DNA of 64,000 nt from Leguminivora glycinivorella (taxonomy: Eukaryota; Arthropoda; Insecta; Lepidoptera; Tortricidae). Under the pieces are notes generated by a model that was not told the origin of the DNA, did no database searches, and saw nothing but the letters and a program-made list of their open reading frames with translations. The stretch lies in NCBI RefSeq assembly GCF_023078275.1, contig NC_062971.1, forward strand, positions 682,001 to 746,000, read 5' to 3'. The translations under genes and the position numbers were made by a program. Below, piece by piece: positions 34,201-42,372 of the stretch (positions are counted from its first letter, which is position 1; each line of letters opens with the position of its first letter).

Positions 34201-35310
34201 CACCGTTTATACTTTGAAGTTCGTCCGAACGGCCATTTTGTTTCCACCTCGTTGTCCGCCATTTTGACACGTCCTGTTCCCAAGACGGGCGCTGGGCCGG
34301 CCCGGGCGGCGCGGGCGCGGGCGAGGCGCGCGAGGCGCTGGAGCGGCCGCCGCCGCCGCCGCACCACGTGCACTCGCTCATGCACTGCGCAGGTGACCAT
34401 CAGAATGTTGGCTGTTTGCTGTTTGTAGCCGGTCTAACAAGCTTGTCACTAGAAAAGGCGCGAAATTTTAATGTATAGAAAATCGGGATATTCTTTGCGT
34501 ATATTTTTTTTTTCTGCCGCTTTTTTTCTAGTGATGAAAATAGCTTGACAGACTTTAGTTGTTTTTTTTTGTTTAAAGTTTTTTCAAATTGGAGTTATTT
34601 TTAGTCGGTTGAAAAAAATGCTTAAGATACGTTGTTGATTCTTAGATTTTGTTCCTGTGTGTACCGACCATACCTACTAGGTTTGCGCGCGCTTGGCGCG
34701 CGTTCTTTTTTATTAGCTTTGAATATGGCACGATCGCTGCAGTGTCCGAGTGTCTTAAATCATCGAATCCGCACTTGAACTTTTTTTTCTATTTTGTCAG
34801 CACATGTTTATTTTGTTTTTTGGTGTTGTCAATTATGCATGGTTTTTACACGTGTTTGTTTGGGTTTTCACTGACATATTTTCTTATCTGTTCATGCGAA
34901 CCATGCAGGACGCATACCGTGAGGTAAAGTAAAAATTATTACTTTGATAGGTATCTACCTACTTTATAACAGTCGAGATGTAAAACGTCTTCGTTCCTGA
35001 CCATCTTAAGAAATTTGCCAATAACTTCGCTAAGAGCAACAAGAATTGTCAAGATTACGGTGTTAATTTCATCTATTAAAAAAAAACAACATTTTTTGTC
35101 ATTTTATGGCACTCATCCCACCAAAAGTCTATTACTCGTTTTGATGGGACAAATGCGTTCTGTTTTTTTATTTAAACATAAACAATACCTTCTATTACAG
35201 ATGACCTTGGGCGTGCCGTCGAAGAACTAGTATCTGTCATGTCAGAGGAGCAAACAGAGAGCACTGCCCCGCCCCAATACTCCAACGGCAAACCACCCAA
35301 AGAAAAATAA
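24993..35310 (+). CDS. Dys: Dystrophin, C-terminal 801 residues in 17 exons (5' end not in window)
   Basis: Dystrophin links actin to the membrane dystroglycan/syntrophin complex. Exons: 24993-25252, 25668-25826, 26279-26415, 27833-27951, 28390-28559, 28878-28959, 29100-29232, 29586-29811, 30217-30328, 30568-30688, 31310-31457, 31794-31934, 32160-32286, 32723-32851, 33623-33746, 34285-34392, 35201-35310. All introns are GT..AG, phases match at every junction, and the total of 2406 nt ends in TAA. Domains in order: spectrin-repeat end; WW (PWERAVTPNNVPYY / THWDHPKM); EF-hand region (VRFSAYRTALKLR, NVPLCLDLSINWLLNVYD); ZZ finger (CNICKEYPIQGFRYRC, MCQKCFFSG); the invariant TTSGEDVRDF and HPRVGYLPVQTVLEG; two coiled coils; C-terminus DDLGRAVEELVSVM. 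Odd points: a Lys/Glu-rich insert before the ZZ domain and exon-derived repeats in four introns. The family is certain. The last two exons rest on phase and C-terminal similarity. Upstream spectrin exons must lie 5' of 24993. Confidence 0.96.
25300..25561 (+). repeat. Two decayed tandem copies of dystrophin window exon 1
   Basis: Copy A (about 25309-25440) matches exon text from CTGAGGA through GGCTTGATGATCTAAA, with its donor changed from AGGTAAG to AGGCCAG. Copy B (about 25455-25561) matches from GCGGTGTC through GACAAGATTCA. The shared string GGACAATTGCA/GGACAGCTGCA recurs at spacings of roughly 180 and 170 bp from the parent. They sit in the intron directly after the parent exon and carry no usable donor. 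Confidence 0.85.
25668..25826 (+). CDS. Dys: Dystrophin window exon 2: linker and first half of WW domain
   Basis: Starts after TTTCCAG and ends before GTGAGT. Encodes a G/A-rich linker, then EQPWERAVTPNNVPYYI, the first WW tryptophan and the tyrosine pair. Confidence 0.95.
26003..26142. mobile_element. Inverted-repeat MITE in dystrophin intron
   Basis: GTACAGTCAAGTGTAAAAAT / ACTTATTTTTGTACTTGACTGTAC-type arms (ends GTACAGTCAAGT and ACTTGACTGTAC). Confidence 0.8.
26279..26415 (+). CDS. Dys: Dystrophin window exon 3: second half of WW domain, start of EF region
   Basis: Starts after ATTTTCAG and ends TGC A|GTAAGT. Completes WW (NHELETTHWDHPKM) and runs into LNEVRFSAYRTALKLRTVQK. Its last ~70 bases and its donor are the source of the 120-bp tandem array that follows. 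Confidence 0.96.
26345..27350 (+). repeat. Exon-derived 120-bp tandem array, eight GTAAGT donors
   Basis: The last ~70 bases of dystrophin window exon 3, its donor and the first ~50 intron bases are repeated. GTAAGT occurs at 26416 (the parent), 26536, 26656, 26878, 26998, 27118, 27238 and 27343. Spacing is exactly 120 bp except where a 102-bp palindrome is inserted (26656 to 26878) and in the last, shorter unit. Each unit keeps the frame LNKVRFSAYQTAL..VQKALC and has an in-frame TAG 24 bases after its donor start, so use of a downstream donor with no splice in between would truncate the protein. Confidence 0.95.
26762..26863. mobile_element. Palindromic MITE-like insertion inside the tandem array
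   Basis: About 100 bp forming a near-perfect hairpin: left arm TAGCACAACTTGCCTTGTCG, right arm CGACAAGGCAAGTTGTGCTA, with GTATGGACTC/GAGTCCATAC extending the stem to about 36 bp. It interrupts one array unit inside GACAGTCCAGAAGG and leaves CAG on both sides, a possible 3-bp target duplication. Confidence 0.85.
27833..27951 (+). CDS. Dys: Dystrophin window exon 4: EF-hand region
   Basis: Acceptor AATTTGCAG, donor GAG|GTAAGT. Encodes MHMLQLPAALEAFDSHGL and IDIPDMITVLTSLYE, matching the EF-hand 1 stretch of dystrophins. Confidence 0.94.
28390..28559 (+). CDS. Dys: Dystrophin window exon 5: EF-hand region
   Basis: Encodes NPSLVNVPLCLDLSINWL and LNVYDSQRTGQIRVLSF, one of the most conserved parts of the family. 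Donor AG|GTGAGC. Confidence 0.96.
28878..28959 (+). CDS. Dys: Dystrophin window exon 6: EF-hand region
   Basis: 82-nt exon between TTTGCAG and CAG|GTAGAA, too short for a standard ORF cutoff. Encodes YLFRLIADPSCRADQRKLGL then LLHDCIQ. Confidence 0.95.
29100..29232 (+). CDS. Dys: Dystrophin window exon 7: EF-hand end
   Basis: Encodes [20 protein letters not shown], nearly invariant in dystrophins, then an alanine/glycine/lysine-rich tail that begins the lineage-specific linker. Donor G|GTAAGA. Confidence 0.95.
29586..29811 (+). CDS. Dys: Dystrophin window exon 8: acidic/basic linker and first half of ZZ finger
   Basis: Begins with TEKDKEKEDVKEKTLERDAD, a charged insert absent from vertebrate dystrophin. 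It then gives EPQSMVWLPVLHRLAAAE and CNICKEYPIQGFR, the first zinc cysteine pair. Confidence 0.95.
29910..29972 (+). repeat. Decayed copy of dystrophin window exon 8 fragment
   Basis: TTCTACAGTTGCTGCAATAA and GTATGGTGTGGCTGCCTTGG mirror exon positions 29679-29730 (TTCTGCAGTGGCTGCAGAAG, CCATGGTTTGGCTGCCTGTC). The copy lies 100 bp into the downstream intron. Confidence 0.75.
30217..30328 (+). CDS. Dys: Dystrophin window exon 9: second half of ZZ finger
   Basis: Acceptor TTTCAG, donor GCG|GTAAGT. Encodes YRCLKCFNFDMCQKCFFSG, with the remaining zinc ligands, and HKLTHPMQEYCTA. Confidence 0.96.
30568..30688 (+). CDS. Dys: Dystrophin window exon 10: post-ZZ conserved block
   Basis: Encodes TTSGEDVRDFTRALRNKF and HPRVGYLPVQTVLEG, which follow the ZZ domain in all dystrophins and utrophins. 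Donor G|GTAAGC. Confidence 0.96.
30779..30891. mobile_element. Palindromic MITE, GGGCCCGTTTCTCGAAAGG family
   Basis: Same arms and loop (GTTTCCATGACAACCCATAC) as 11489-11611, with a short deletion in the left arm. In a dystrophin intron. Confidence 0.85.
31041..31290 (+). mobile_element. tRNA-derived SINE (best full copy)
   Basis: GACCGGTCTGGCTTAGCGCG (A-box region), CCCAGGTTCGAATCCCGG (B box), then the body GTTCCTGAGTCATGGATG and a tail. It sits in the dystrophin intron between window exons 10 and 11 and its end nearly abuts exon 31310. Confidence 0.88.
31310..31457 (+). CDS. Dys: Dystrophin window exon 11: syntrophin-region linker
   Basis: Acceptor TTTTACCAG, donor AG|GTAACT. Encodes a proline/glycine linker, then MHSRLELYATRLAQVE, matching the helix upstream of the coiled coils. 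Confidence 0.92.
31794..31934 (+). CDS. Dys: Dystrophin window exon 12: first coiled-coil start
   Basis: Encodes SDEEHQLIAQYCHSLNGG (family signature), a short linker, and IHREQRHELEAMIR. Donor AG|GTAAGC. Confidence 0.94.
32160..32286 (+). CDS. Dys: Dystrophin window exon 13: coiled coil 1
   Basis: Encodes ELEEENASLQAEYERLKAKQ, the dystrobrevin-binding coil, then a Pro/Asn-rich hinge. Two decayed copies of its 3' part lie in the following intron. Confidence 0.95.
32335..32540 (+). repeat. Two decayed copies of dystrophin window exon 13 fragment
   Basis: Copy A (about 32343-32420): GCCAAGCAGACCCCAGGGTC, then ACAACAGGAATGCTCCAGT, matching 32213-32278 of the exon but with an in-frame TAG. Copy B (about 32471-32535) is more diverged: TTGAATGCCAAGCACAA, CCAACCCCAAGATCTACTCC. 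Both are in the intron after the parent. Confidence 0.8.
32723..32851 (+). CDS. Dys: Dystrophin window exon 14: coiled coil 2
   Basis: 129-nt phase 0-0 exon encoding EARLLRQHKGRLEARMQILE then HNRQLEAQLQRLRRLLDE, the second leucine-rich coil. Confidence 0.96.
33261..33413 (+). mobile_element. Helitron-like element, 3'-truncated
   Basis: Begins TCATACTAATATTATAAATG and stops at TGTCTCTTTCTAACTGCA without the CTAG end. In the dystrophin intron before window exon 15. Confidence 0.68.
33623..33746 (+). CDS. Dys: Dystrophin window exon 15: Ser/Thr-rich tail
   Basis: Acceptor TATTCCAG, donor A|GTGAGT. Encodes PSSGSPPARTGTLQTRSVTA and HNGLYHDSQT, a low-complexity tail as in insect dystrophins. Confidence 0.88.
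34285..34392 (+). CDS. Dys: Dystrophin window exon 16: proline-rich tail
   Basis: GC-rich 108-nt exon after TTCCCAAG and before G|GTGACC. Phase fits both neighbours. Encodes GEAREALERPPPPPHHVHSL and MHCA. Weaker than the others because the acceptor has a poor pyrimidine tract; it could be alternatively spliced. Confidence 0.75.
34430..34556. mobile_element. Palindromic MITE in dystrophin intron
   Basis: GTCTAACAAGCTTGTCACTA GAAAA at the left, mirrored by TTTCTAGTGATGAAAATAGC TTGACAGAC. Confidence 0.7.
35201..35310 (+). CDS. Dys: Dystrophin window exon 17: terminal coding exon
   Basis: After acceptor TCTATTACAG; encodes DDLGRAVEELVSVMSEEQ, the conserved dystrophin end, and stops at TAA 35308-35310. 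Confidence 0.9.
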
Positions 35311-37360
35311 GGCACTCGACACGCGCACATAAGGGACACGGAGCGCGCTCCGAGTTGCCAGCGTTTAAAATATCCCGGTGGCCAGGTTCACCGCTTTTCC
35401 GCTCTGGCAACACTGATGTTAAAATACTTGCTGCAATGGTAATGCTTATATTTCTGTATATTCACCATTTTGTTAGCAATGATGCGCGATTTATTTTGCC
35501 AGTGAAATTGACGCGCTCATTCTTAGTTTAGAAAGGTGGAAGGTATTACTAATTTTCGACTCATCACTAACCTGCACATGCTGTTATATTTGTACTATAT
35601 GTAAGTGTCTAACATTCCATTATCATCTACTAATAGCGATCGAACGGGACTGTCAAAATCTTGTACTACGGTATAAGATTATTTAGGAAGGTCTATGAGT
35701 TGTAGAACTAACTGTTATCACCAGAGGTTACGAACCAGGAGCATGTCATCATCCTTTTCTAGTCATTACAATTGGACAAGGACCCATGATGTCAACGAAA
35801 AATCCTGTTTGGCAACCTCGAGTTTAGTTTATAACAGCTCAGAGTTCGATTAAGACGATTATCGTATGCAACGCTTATTGTATGGATAAGGGCATGCCAT
35901 TGTTGCAGTACAAATCGTGTTGAGTCATTCTATTCTTTATCTATTTTTATATAGCAACACAGATTTTTCTACTATTTTTTTCATTCTCATGCGGCAATAC
36001 AACAGTGTTGCCAGAGCGTAGCGCAACGAAAAAGACAAGTAACGAGCATTTATACTATAATGTACCAAATTTGTGGATACTTGATAAACTAATCTATACA
36101 TTTATTAATTGTTTAAGTACATATCTTGTTAGTACAATCTCCATTATCATATCACTTCTTGTAAATTTCCATATCATTTGCTGTGTATAAAAAAAACTGG
36201 CACGTATCACAAAATTAAGTCCATAATTTCGTTGTGACGTCACGATGAACAGTTTGGATGGGGCTGAAAGCTTTAATAGAATCACAATTTAGCTTTAACT
36301 ACCCTGTTTTGAGACGATTTATATCAGAAACCTGGCCGAAAACGAGCCCACTGGGCCGATTAGTGGAAAATGTATTGTTATATTAGATAGAAATCTCTGT
36401 TCTTGAGCGTACAATATATGCCAAGTGGCCGTAGCTATATGGATTTGTTACAGTTCGCTAGTAGGTGTAGTCGTAGCAAAACAATATCAGCATTACTATG
36501 GCCCTATGCACGATAAACCATGGTGATTTTCGACTCCTTAAATTGACCTAAATTGTTCATTGGTTGTGTACAATCGCCATGATCTATTATGCAAATCAGC
36601 CACTATATGTATGTTATATTAACGCGTTAACGAAAGAATATAATATTATTAGATGAAAACTAATTGCGCTGCTTCACGCAATTTAGTGGTACGATGGTTC
36701 ACTTCTCTACATATCTGTACCTCGGACTGTCGAGCTCTTCTTAGCGACTATAACTACTAAATATGTATCCAACTTTTTCACTATACCTAACCTCGACGGT
36801 AGGCCACGTTTTTACCTATTGTATGAGACCGTTTTTTATGTCCCATTCCGATATTCGGATTTGTAACGTGTCTAGTAAGATGCTGCCTACCTTTTAGATA
36901 AGAATATATTGGAGAGATGACTTTTATACGAATGTTAAGTATATCTGTTGACGCTAATTTTTACAATAAGGACTTCCGATTTAACCATATCACGGTTTAT
37001 TCATTTTTTAGCGCGAATTGGAATTCTAAATGTTAGTTTTGCGACCCAGCGTTTTTTTCCGCTGGCAACATTATAGGATTTCACTTCGCTCGACCGTTAC
37101 GTTTAAATTTATTAAAAATAATTTGGCTAATATAGTATCTAAGAAAAAGCACAATTAAATATTATTTTAACGAAATGAAAGTAATTAAATTTACACTAAT
37201 ATATTGTTAATAATTTTATTATATTTGTATTGATTTATGTAGAATGGAGGTTTTGTTTCGAAACTAATTATATTTTAATTTTTGGCAATTATATAAACTA
37301 TTCTTCTTCCGCATTTATTTGTGTTTATAATGTTTTAGGAGTTAAATAAATCCAAATAAA
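35311..37360 (+). other. Dys: Probable dystrophin 3' UTR and downstream DNA
   Basis: About 2 kb of AT-rich DNA after the stop codon with no recognisable ORF or transposon. Two AATAAA signals lie at 37345 and 37355, just before an inverted-repeat element at 37501. UTR extent is an inference; no transcript evidence is available. Confidence 0.45.
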
Positions 37361-37500
37361 CATTCGGCATAGTATATATTTGTTGTATCTTTTACTGTTT
37401 CCCCCATGCCCCCCTATGTTGGGTTGGAGAACATACTCTATACGCCCTTTATGAGGTTTAACCCTCTGCCTCAAACTCAGGAATCTACAAGGTTTTCTCA

Positions 37501-37904
37501 AGGGCCCGTAACTTTCATGCCGATAAATTTGACGTCACGCTGCTTAGATGATTCAAGAATTTTATTTAATAATTAATCATTATTCATCAATCATTTTAAT
37601 CATGACGTCAAAACTAATCAATTCATACGTGAAATGATTAATACCTACTTGATACGTAAAAAGTAAATTATAAATACATATTATTAAATAGTTTTGTTAC
37701 CATATTCATATAAAAACAAAACGTTACCTTTTCGTTTCACGTATCAAGGTATTAATTATACCACGTATGAATAGCTTAATTTTGAAGTCGTTTGTACATA
37801 TTGATTAATGAATAATGATTAATTATTACGTTAAAACTATTTGGTTCATTCTATCTGTAGTGTGATGTCAAATTGATGTCATCAGCATGAAAATTACAGG
37901 CCCT
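37501..37904. mobile_element. Inverted-repeat MITE after dystrophin
   Basis: AGGGCCCGTAACTTTCATGC and the inverse GCATGAAAATTACAGGCCCT bound an AT-rich palindromic core (TTAATAATTAATCATTATTC / GAATAATGATTAATTATTA). Confidence 0.8.
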
Positions 37905-38058
37905 GGTTTTCACGTAAAATGAAATCATCCAGGTTTGATGCTCAATCAAATACGAACCTTGAGTCGGACTCCTAAGGTTGAAACATTGGTGTATGGCGTC
38001 AGTGTACTATGCCTTGAAAAGGATTAGTCGAACTGCCCGAGGTTATTTGCATACTCTA

Positions 38059-38822
38059 ACGGCCTAGCCACGACAATGGTCTAAGGCGTTTGTGGCAGCG
38101 GCAAGCGGTAAGTCACAAAAACAAAAACGCAGCGCGCGCGAGGCATGCCACGACCTTGCCGCTGTTTGAAATCGCGCGCGGGTTTTTACGGGCCTACCCG
38201 CGGGAGCGGCGCGCGGGGCGGCGCGCGACTCGAACAACTGTAGCGCGCCGCGCCCGCACCGCCACGACATTACAGCGGCGCGACCGGCCTAGGCGGCTAG
38301 ATGGGGCTAGCGATTCCGCGCGAAACAAAACATTTTATTTTTATTATGAGCGTCTTGAACCCGAAACCTTTATTTAATGAAAATTGAATTGTACTTTCGC
38401 GTATGTAGTATGTAATAATGTTTTCAAACATATTTTTGTATAGTATTTATTCATATTTACTCTTAATTTTTTTCTAAGTGTTTATTTATATTAAGTATCA
38501 TTTAACTAGCCATAAAATTAATTCCATGTACTTAGTCATCACACATATTTTCTTGTACAAGACGTAATTGACTAATTAATGCATTCTATGCACTTCAGAG
38601 TCATATTCGACAGTAAAAAACATGTTTCAAATATGAAAACGTTCTGGCACTTCTGGCCGCTCCTAGGCCCTGCCGCCGCTTCTAAAAGTACGTGGCATGG
38701 CTAGCGCCCGCGCGCGTTTCCCGCGCAGCCCAGCCGCCCCGCTCGCCGCCTTAGATCATTGTCGTGGCTAGGCCGTAACAGCCCCGCTCGCCGCCTTAGA
38801 TCATTGTCGTGGCTAGGCCGTA
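38059..38822. mobile_element. GC-rich terminal-inverted-repeat element with duplicated right end
   Basis: Left ACGGCCTAGCCACGACAATG, right CATTGTCGTGGCTAGGCCGT. The right terminus of about 45 bp (CAGCCCCGCTCGCCGCCTTA ...) is present twice in tandem. The core is CpG-rich near both ends. No transposase. Confidence 0.75.
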
Positions 38823-38959
38823 AGAAAGCCGCTATTATCGATAAAGCAACCTTTGTGATGTTTTACTGTAATCCTACACGCTCAGTCTTACGGTTTAACC
38901 CTTTGCTGATTGGTGCAGATTTCCTTCTGGCATTTGTACTTTTCAAATGTTGTGAATAA

Positions 38960-39216
38960 GGGCATTTTCAAAATCTGGGACCAAAAATTAGCGAAAATTG
39001 TTAACAAAAATTAACTCTGTTCAGCAAGAAATTTCAAAAAATATGTCGTTTTTGTGTGAATTACCTAAACTTTAAGCGATAATCTACATTCAAAACGTGA
39101 AAAAAGTTAAATATTAGACAGATTTTATGCTTAATTTTATTGTAGTCACAAAACTGACGAGTTAATTTTTGTTAACGATTTTCACTAATTTTGAGTCCCA
39201 AATTTTGAAAATGCCC
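38960..39216. mobile_element. Inverted-repeat MITE, GGGCATTTTCAAAATYTGGG family
   Basis: GGGCATTTTCAAAATCTGGG and the inverse CCCAAATTTTGAAAATGCCC; internal inverse of GTTAACAAAAATTAACTC. Sister copy at 40184. Confidence 0.82.
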
Positions 39217-39813
39217 ATATCATAATGTCATATTATAAAAAAACTAAATGTTTTAAAGACTAGTGTGAAGAAACTTCCAAGAAAATATAAAGAAGATAAT
39301 ATATGTTTTAAAGTAAGTAATTTATTCGTAAGTATAACAATAAAATAGGTACATAGTACATTTATTAAGGCATTAAGGAACAACATCGATAACTTAAATT
39401 AGTTATTTCTGTCTCATCAGCATCACAAGTATCAAAAACAATTCATAAGGCACACATACCACAAACATTATATTTAAGAAAATGGAAGAATTTTAGTATA
39501 ACTTTTTAATGCAAGTTTTCTATGCAAACGAAGAGGAAACAGATTAACCTAACTAACCTTATACATATGCATTTAGTTGTTATTTCACCAGTCACATCAC
39601 TAAATAAAGTAAGGACGCTAAGTATGAAGAATCTCGTACATTGACCTGCTGCTTGCTGTCCTGGGTACGTAGCAGTGGCGGCTGGTGAACATTTTTGCTA
39701 GGCAACACTGAGCAAAAAGAAACCTACCTTAACATTAGGTACTTTACTAGTAATAAATTTTATATAGGCAAGCCGGTGGGAATCGGCTTGTATGGACCAG
39801 CCGCTGTTGGTAC
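39217..39813. other. No gene seen
   Basis: AT-rich spacer between inverted-repeat elements in the dystrophin-Cks convergent region. Confidence 0.5.
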
Positions 39814-39972
39814 GTAGCCGAATGGCACAAACGCTCACGAAACGAAACTCTCTTAGATAGTCTGGCTCTGTCGCGCCAATACGCAAGAGCGATAGAGATA
39901 TCTATATATAGATATATCTCCGAGCGTTTCGTTTCGTGAGCGTTTGTGCCTAGACGGCGTGCATTCGGCTAC
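39814..39972. mobile_element. Palindromic MITE, GTAGCCGAATGGCA family
   Basis: GTAGCCGAATGGCACAAACG with the inverse GCATTCGGCTAC; core GTCTGGCTCTGTCGCGCCAA TACGCAAGAGCGATAGAG. Other copies: 7413-7546, 11868-11980, 24126-24230, 54613-54773. Confidence 0.78.
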
Positions 39973-40183
39973 ACACCCTGTACGCATAGTGGGATTGTGC
40001 ACGAGACGGAGATAATGACGAGTCAATATACGATATTCTTTGTCACTTCTTTTTTTTTCTTGCACACCCAGTAGTTAAATAGTAAATATCTTTACTGCAG
40101 TTATTTACTAGTGTGGTCCAGTCACCGGCAATAACAACGCACAAAAAAGAAGGCCGCAAAATATATGGCACCATCTTGTTTCT

Positions 40184-40463
40184 GGGCATTTTCAGAATTT
40201 GGGACCCCCCAATTAGCGAAAGTTGTTAACAAAAATTAACTCACTGTCAGTTTTGTGACGATCATTAAGCATGAAATTTCAATAAAAATATTGTTTTTGT
40301 GTTAATTACCTACATAAACTTTAAGCGATAATCTACATTCAGAATGTGAAAAAAGTAAATTTTTAGACAGATTTTATGCTTAATTATCGTCACAAAGCTG
40401 ACAGCAATTTAATTTTTGTTAACAACTTTTGCTGACTGGGGGACCCAAATTCTAAAAATGCCT
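40184..40463. mobile_element. Inverted-repeat MITE, GGGCATTTTCAAAATYTGGG family
   Basis: Same arms and core as 38960-39216 (TTTAAGCGATAATCTACATT shared). Confidence 0.82.
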
Positions 40464-40510
40464 TTCTAAAGCCATAAGAGTGTGTCAGATATTCATGCAG
40501 CCTTCTTTTT

Positions 40511-40649
40511 GTATCAACCAATTGGAACCCTAGGCCACTGTAGAACTATGTCATAGTGACGTTACATATCAAATGGTAAGAAATCTCTTACTGCTTGTCA
40601 TTTTGACATGGTTGTAGAGTGGCCTAGGGTTTCAATTGGTTGACTGTAC
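40511..40649. mobile_element. Inverted-repeat MITE, TACAGTCAACCAATTGG family
   Basis: GTATCAACCAATTGGAACCC left, GGTTTCAATTGGTTGACTGT right; the core is partly inverted relative to the copy at 3356. Confidence 0.85.
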
Positions 40650-42149
40650 AATATTATTGGCAGTGAATATCCATAGCCGTCAAGACAGCGCAAAGACATA
40701 CGTTGCCACCCACGTATTAATATTAAAGTATTTAAGGAACAGTACACAAAAAATAGCTAAGTATAATTCAAACTACAGAAGACCCGTAATAAACACAGAT
40801 CTTTTAGAATATCAATAGAAATGCCACATTTACATATCGAGGTATTAAAAATAATACTAATTTCAATTAATAATTCATTCAAATTAGTACTAAATTTATA
40901 AATTTAAGACTGAATCAATAATATTCTAGATAAAATCACGAATTATCTCTCAACTATCACATAAACTCCACATAGCTACAATATTCAGTCCTTTAACATG
41001 TTTAAATATTTCATACTATAAGTATTAGGAAATGTCTCATAACAAGTAATCCTTGGAATTAGAATATTATTTGTAAATCAACAAAGAACTAGTCTCCCTC
41101 TTAGTTCGAATACTTCCAATTGAAAATCTAATTAAAAATGTGTAGACTGAGTATTACAAATTTTTGGGCCTAGACACAAACTTTTTGAACAGCCAAGGGC
41201 CCATTTCTCGAAGCTATAAGTTACAATTTACAAGTGGTTGTCAATGTCTTATATGACAAGTTGGAAAGAGTTTTCCGCTTGTAACTTATAACTTTCAGTT
41301 TTGAGAAAAAGGCCACAGATCTCCACTTTATTTTACAAACCTAAAGACTTAACCCTTAAAATACCAAACAGATGATCCATCGGCGTAGTTCAGAGTAGGC
41401 AAGTTCGTTCTTTACATATTCTAAAAACTTCGTGTTCAAGAATTATGCATATTGCCATTATCAACTGATAAAACTTTAGATACATTCATAACCTCAATGA
41501 TTAGTTGATTTACAATGATATTGCTAATTCCAAGGCTAAATTAAATTAATTTAAGTAATGCTTTGTTTAGACTTTCAAATAATTGGTTCCTGAGACACAA
41601 ATGTATCCTTTAGCTAAGCTAGACTGCCTTTCCTCTGAGGTGAAAGGTGACAGGAAGGGATCAACAGCACAGCATATTGTAGCAAATAAGCAGAGCAACT
41701 TAATGCATGTCTGCAGAGGTGTGACAATGTCTCACAGGCAAGATACACACTTTACATAGGTGTACATAGGTTTTGTCTACCTGTCCCACTCTAATTGATA
41801 CCATTAGAAAAGGATGAGCAGTTTGACTCGAGGGTGAGATACTATCGCACCCATCATGAGGTTCGCCTACATAGAAGAACAACAATGTGTTTTTTTTATA
41901 CAACGTCGGTGGCAAAAAAGCATACGGTCGGCCTGATGGAAAGCAGTCACTGTAACCTATGGACGCCTGCAACTCAAGGAGTAACACATGCGCGTTGCCT
42001 ACCCATTAGAAACTTGTACACTCCCTATGTGTGTATCCCTACGTGTTACGTGATTCCTGCATGTCACCCCATTGATATATCCCCTTCACCCCTCTTCATT
42101 AATTTATCAAAACCATTTCAAAGTCTAAACAAAACATATCCGCTCACAT
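40650..42149 (-). other. Probable Cks 3' UTR and flank
   Basis: Downstream of the Cks stop. A minus-strand AATAAA lies at 41332-41327. Contains the GGGCCC-type MITE (41196) and a repeat fragment (41890-42005). Confidence 0.4.
41196..41325. mobile_element. Diverged relative of the GGGCCC palindromic MITE
   Basis: GGGCCCATTTCTCGAAGC and, inverted, GTTTTGAGAAAAAGGCC; arms share TATAAGTTACAA. Confidence 0.6.
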
Positions 42150-42372
42150 CTATACCTTAACAGTTGAGCTTGTATTACTATCTAACCCGTTGACCGGTGC
42201 CTGTATATCTGTTCGTGGCCTCCGGAAGAGCAGGACATGCGGCTCTGGGTTGTGCACCATGAAATGGAGCCAGCCGGGCGACTGCTGCACTCCAAGGTTC
42301 CGCCATTCTGTCTCGGTCATTAGATGAGACTTGGGGACGAGCCGGGCTAGGTCCGGTGGTAAGATGACATGT
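42150..42372 (-). CDS. Cks85A: Cks exon 2 (coding part)
   Basis: Acceptor CTGTTTCAG, then A completing Arg. Encodes the Cks fold from HVILPPDL to LLFRRPRTD plus the tail IQAPVNGLDSNTSSTVKV and stop. Within the tail AAG|GTATAG could also act as a donor, so the true C-terminus may differ. Confidence 0.92.

Noticed and set aside
34909..34923. 15-nt micro-exon (GACGCATACCGTGAG between AG and GTAAAG) in dystrophin
   Set aside because: In the required phase it gives an immediate stop, and the direct 34392-35201 junction restores the conserved C-terminus.
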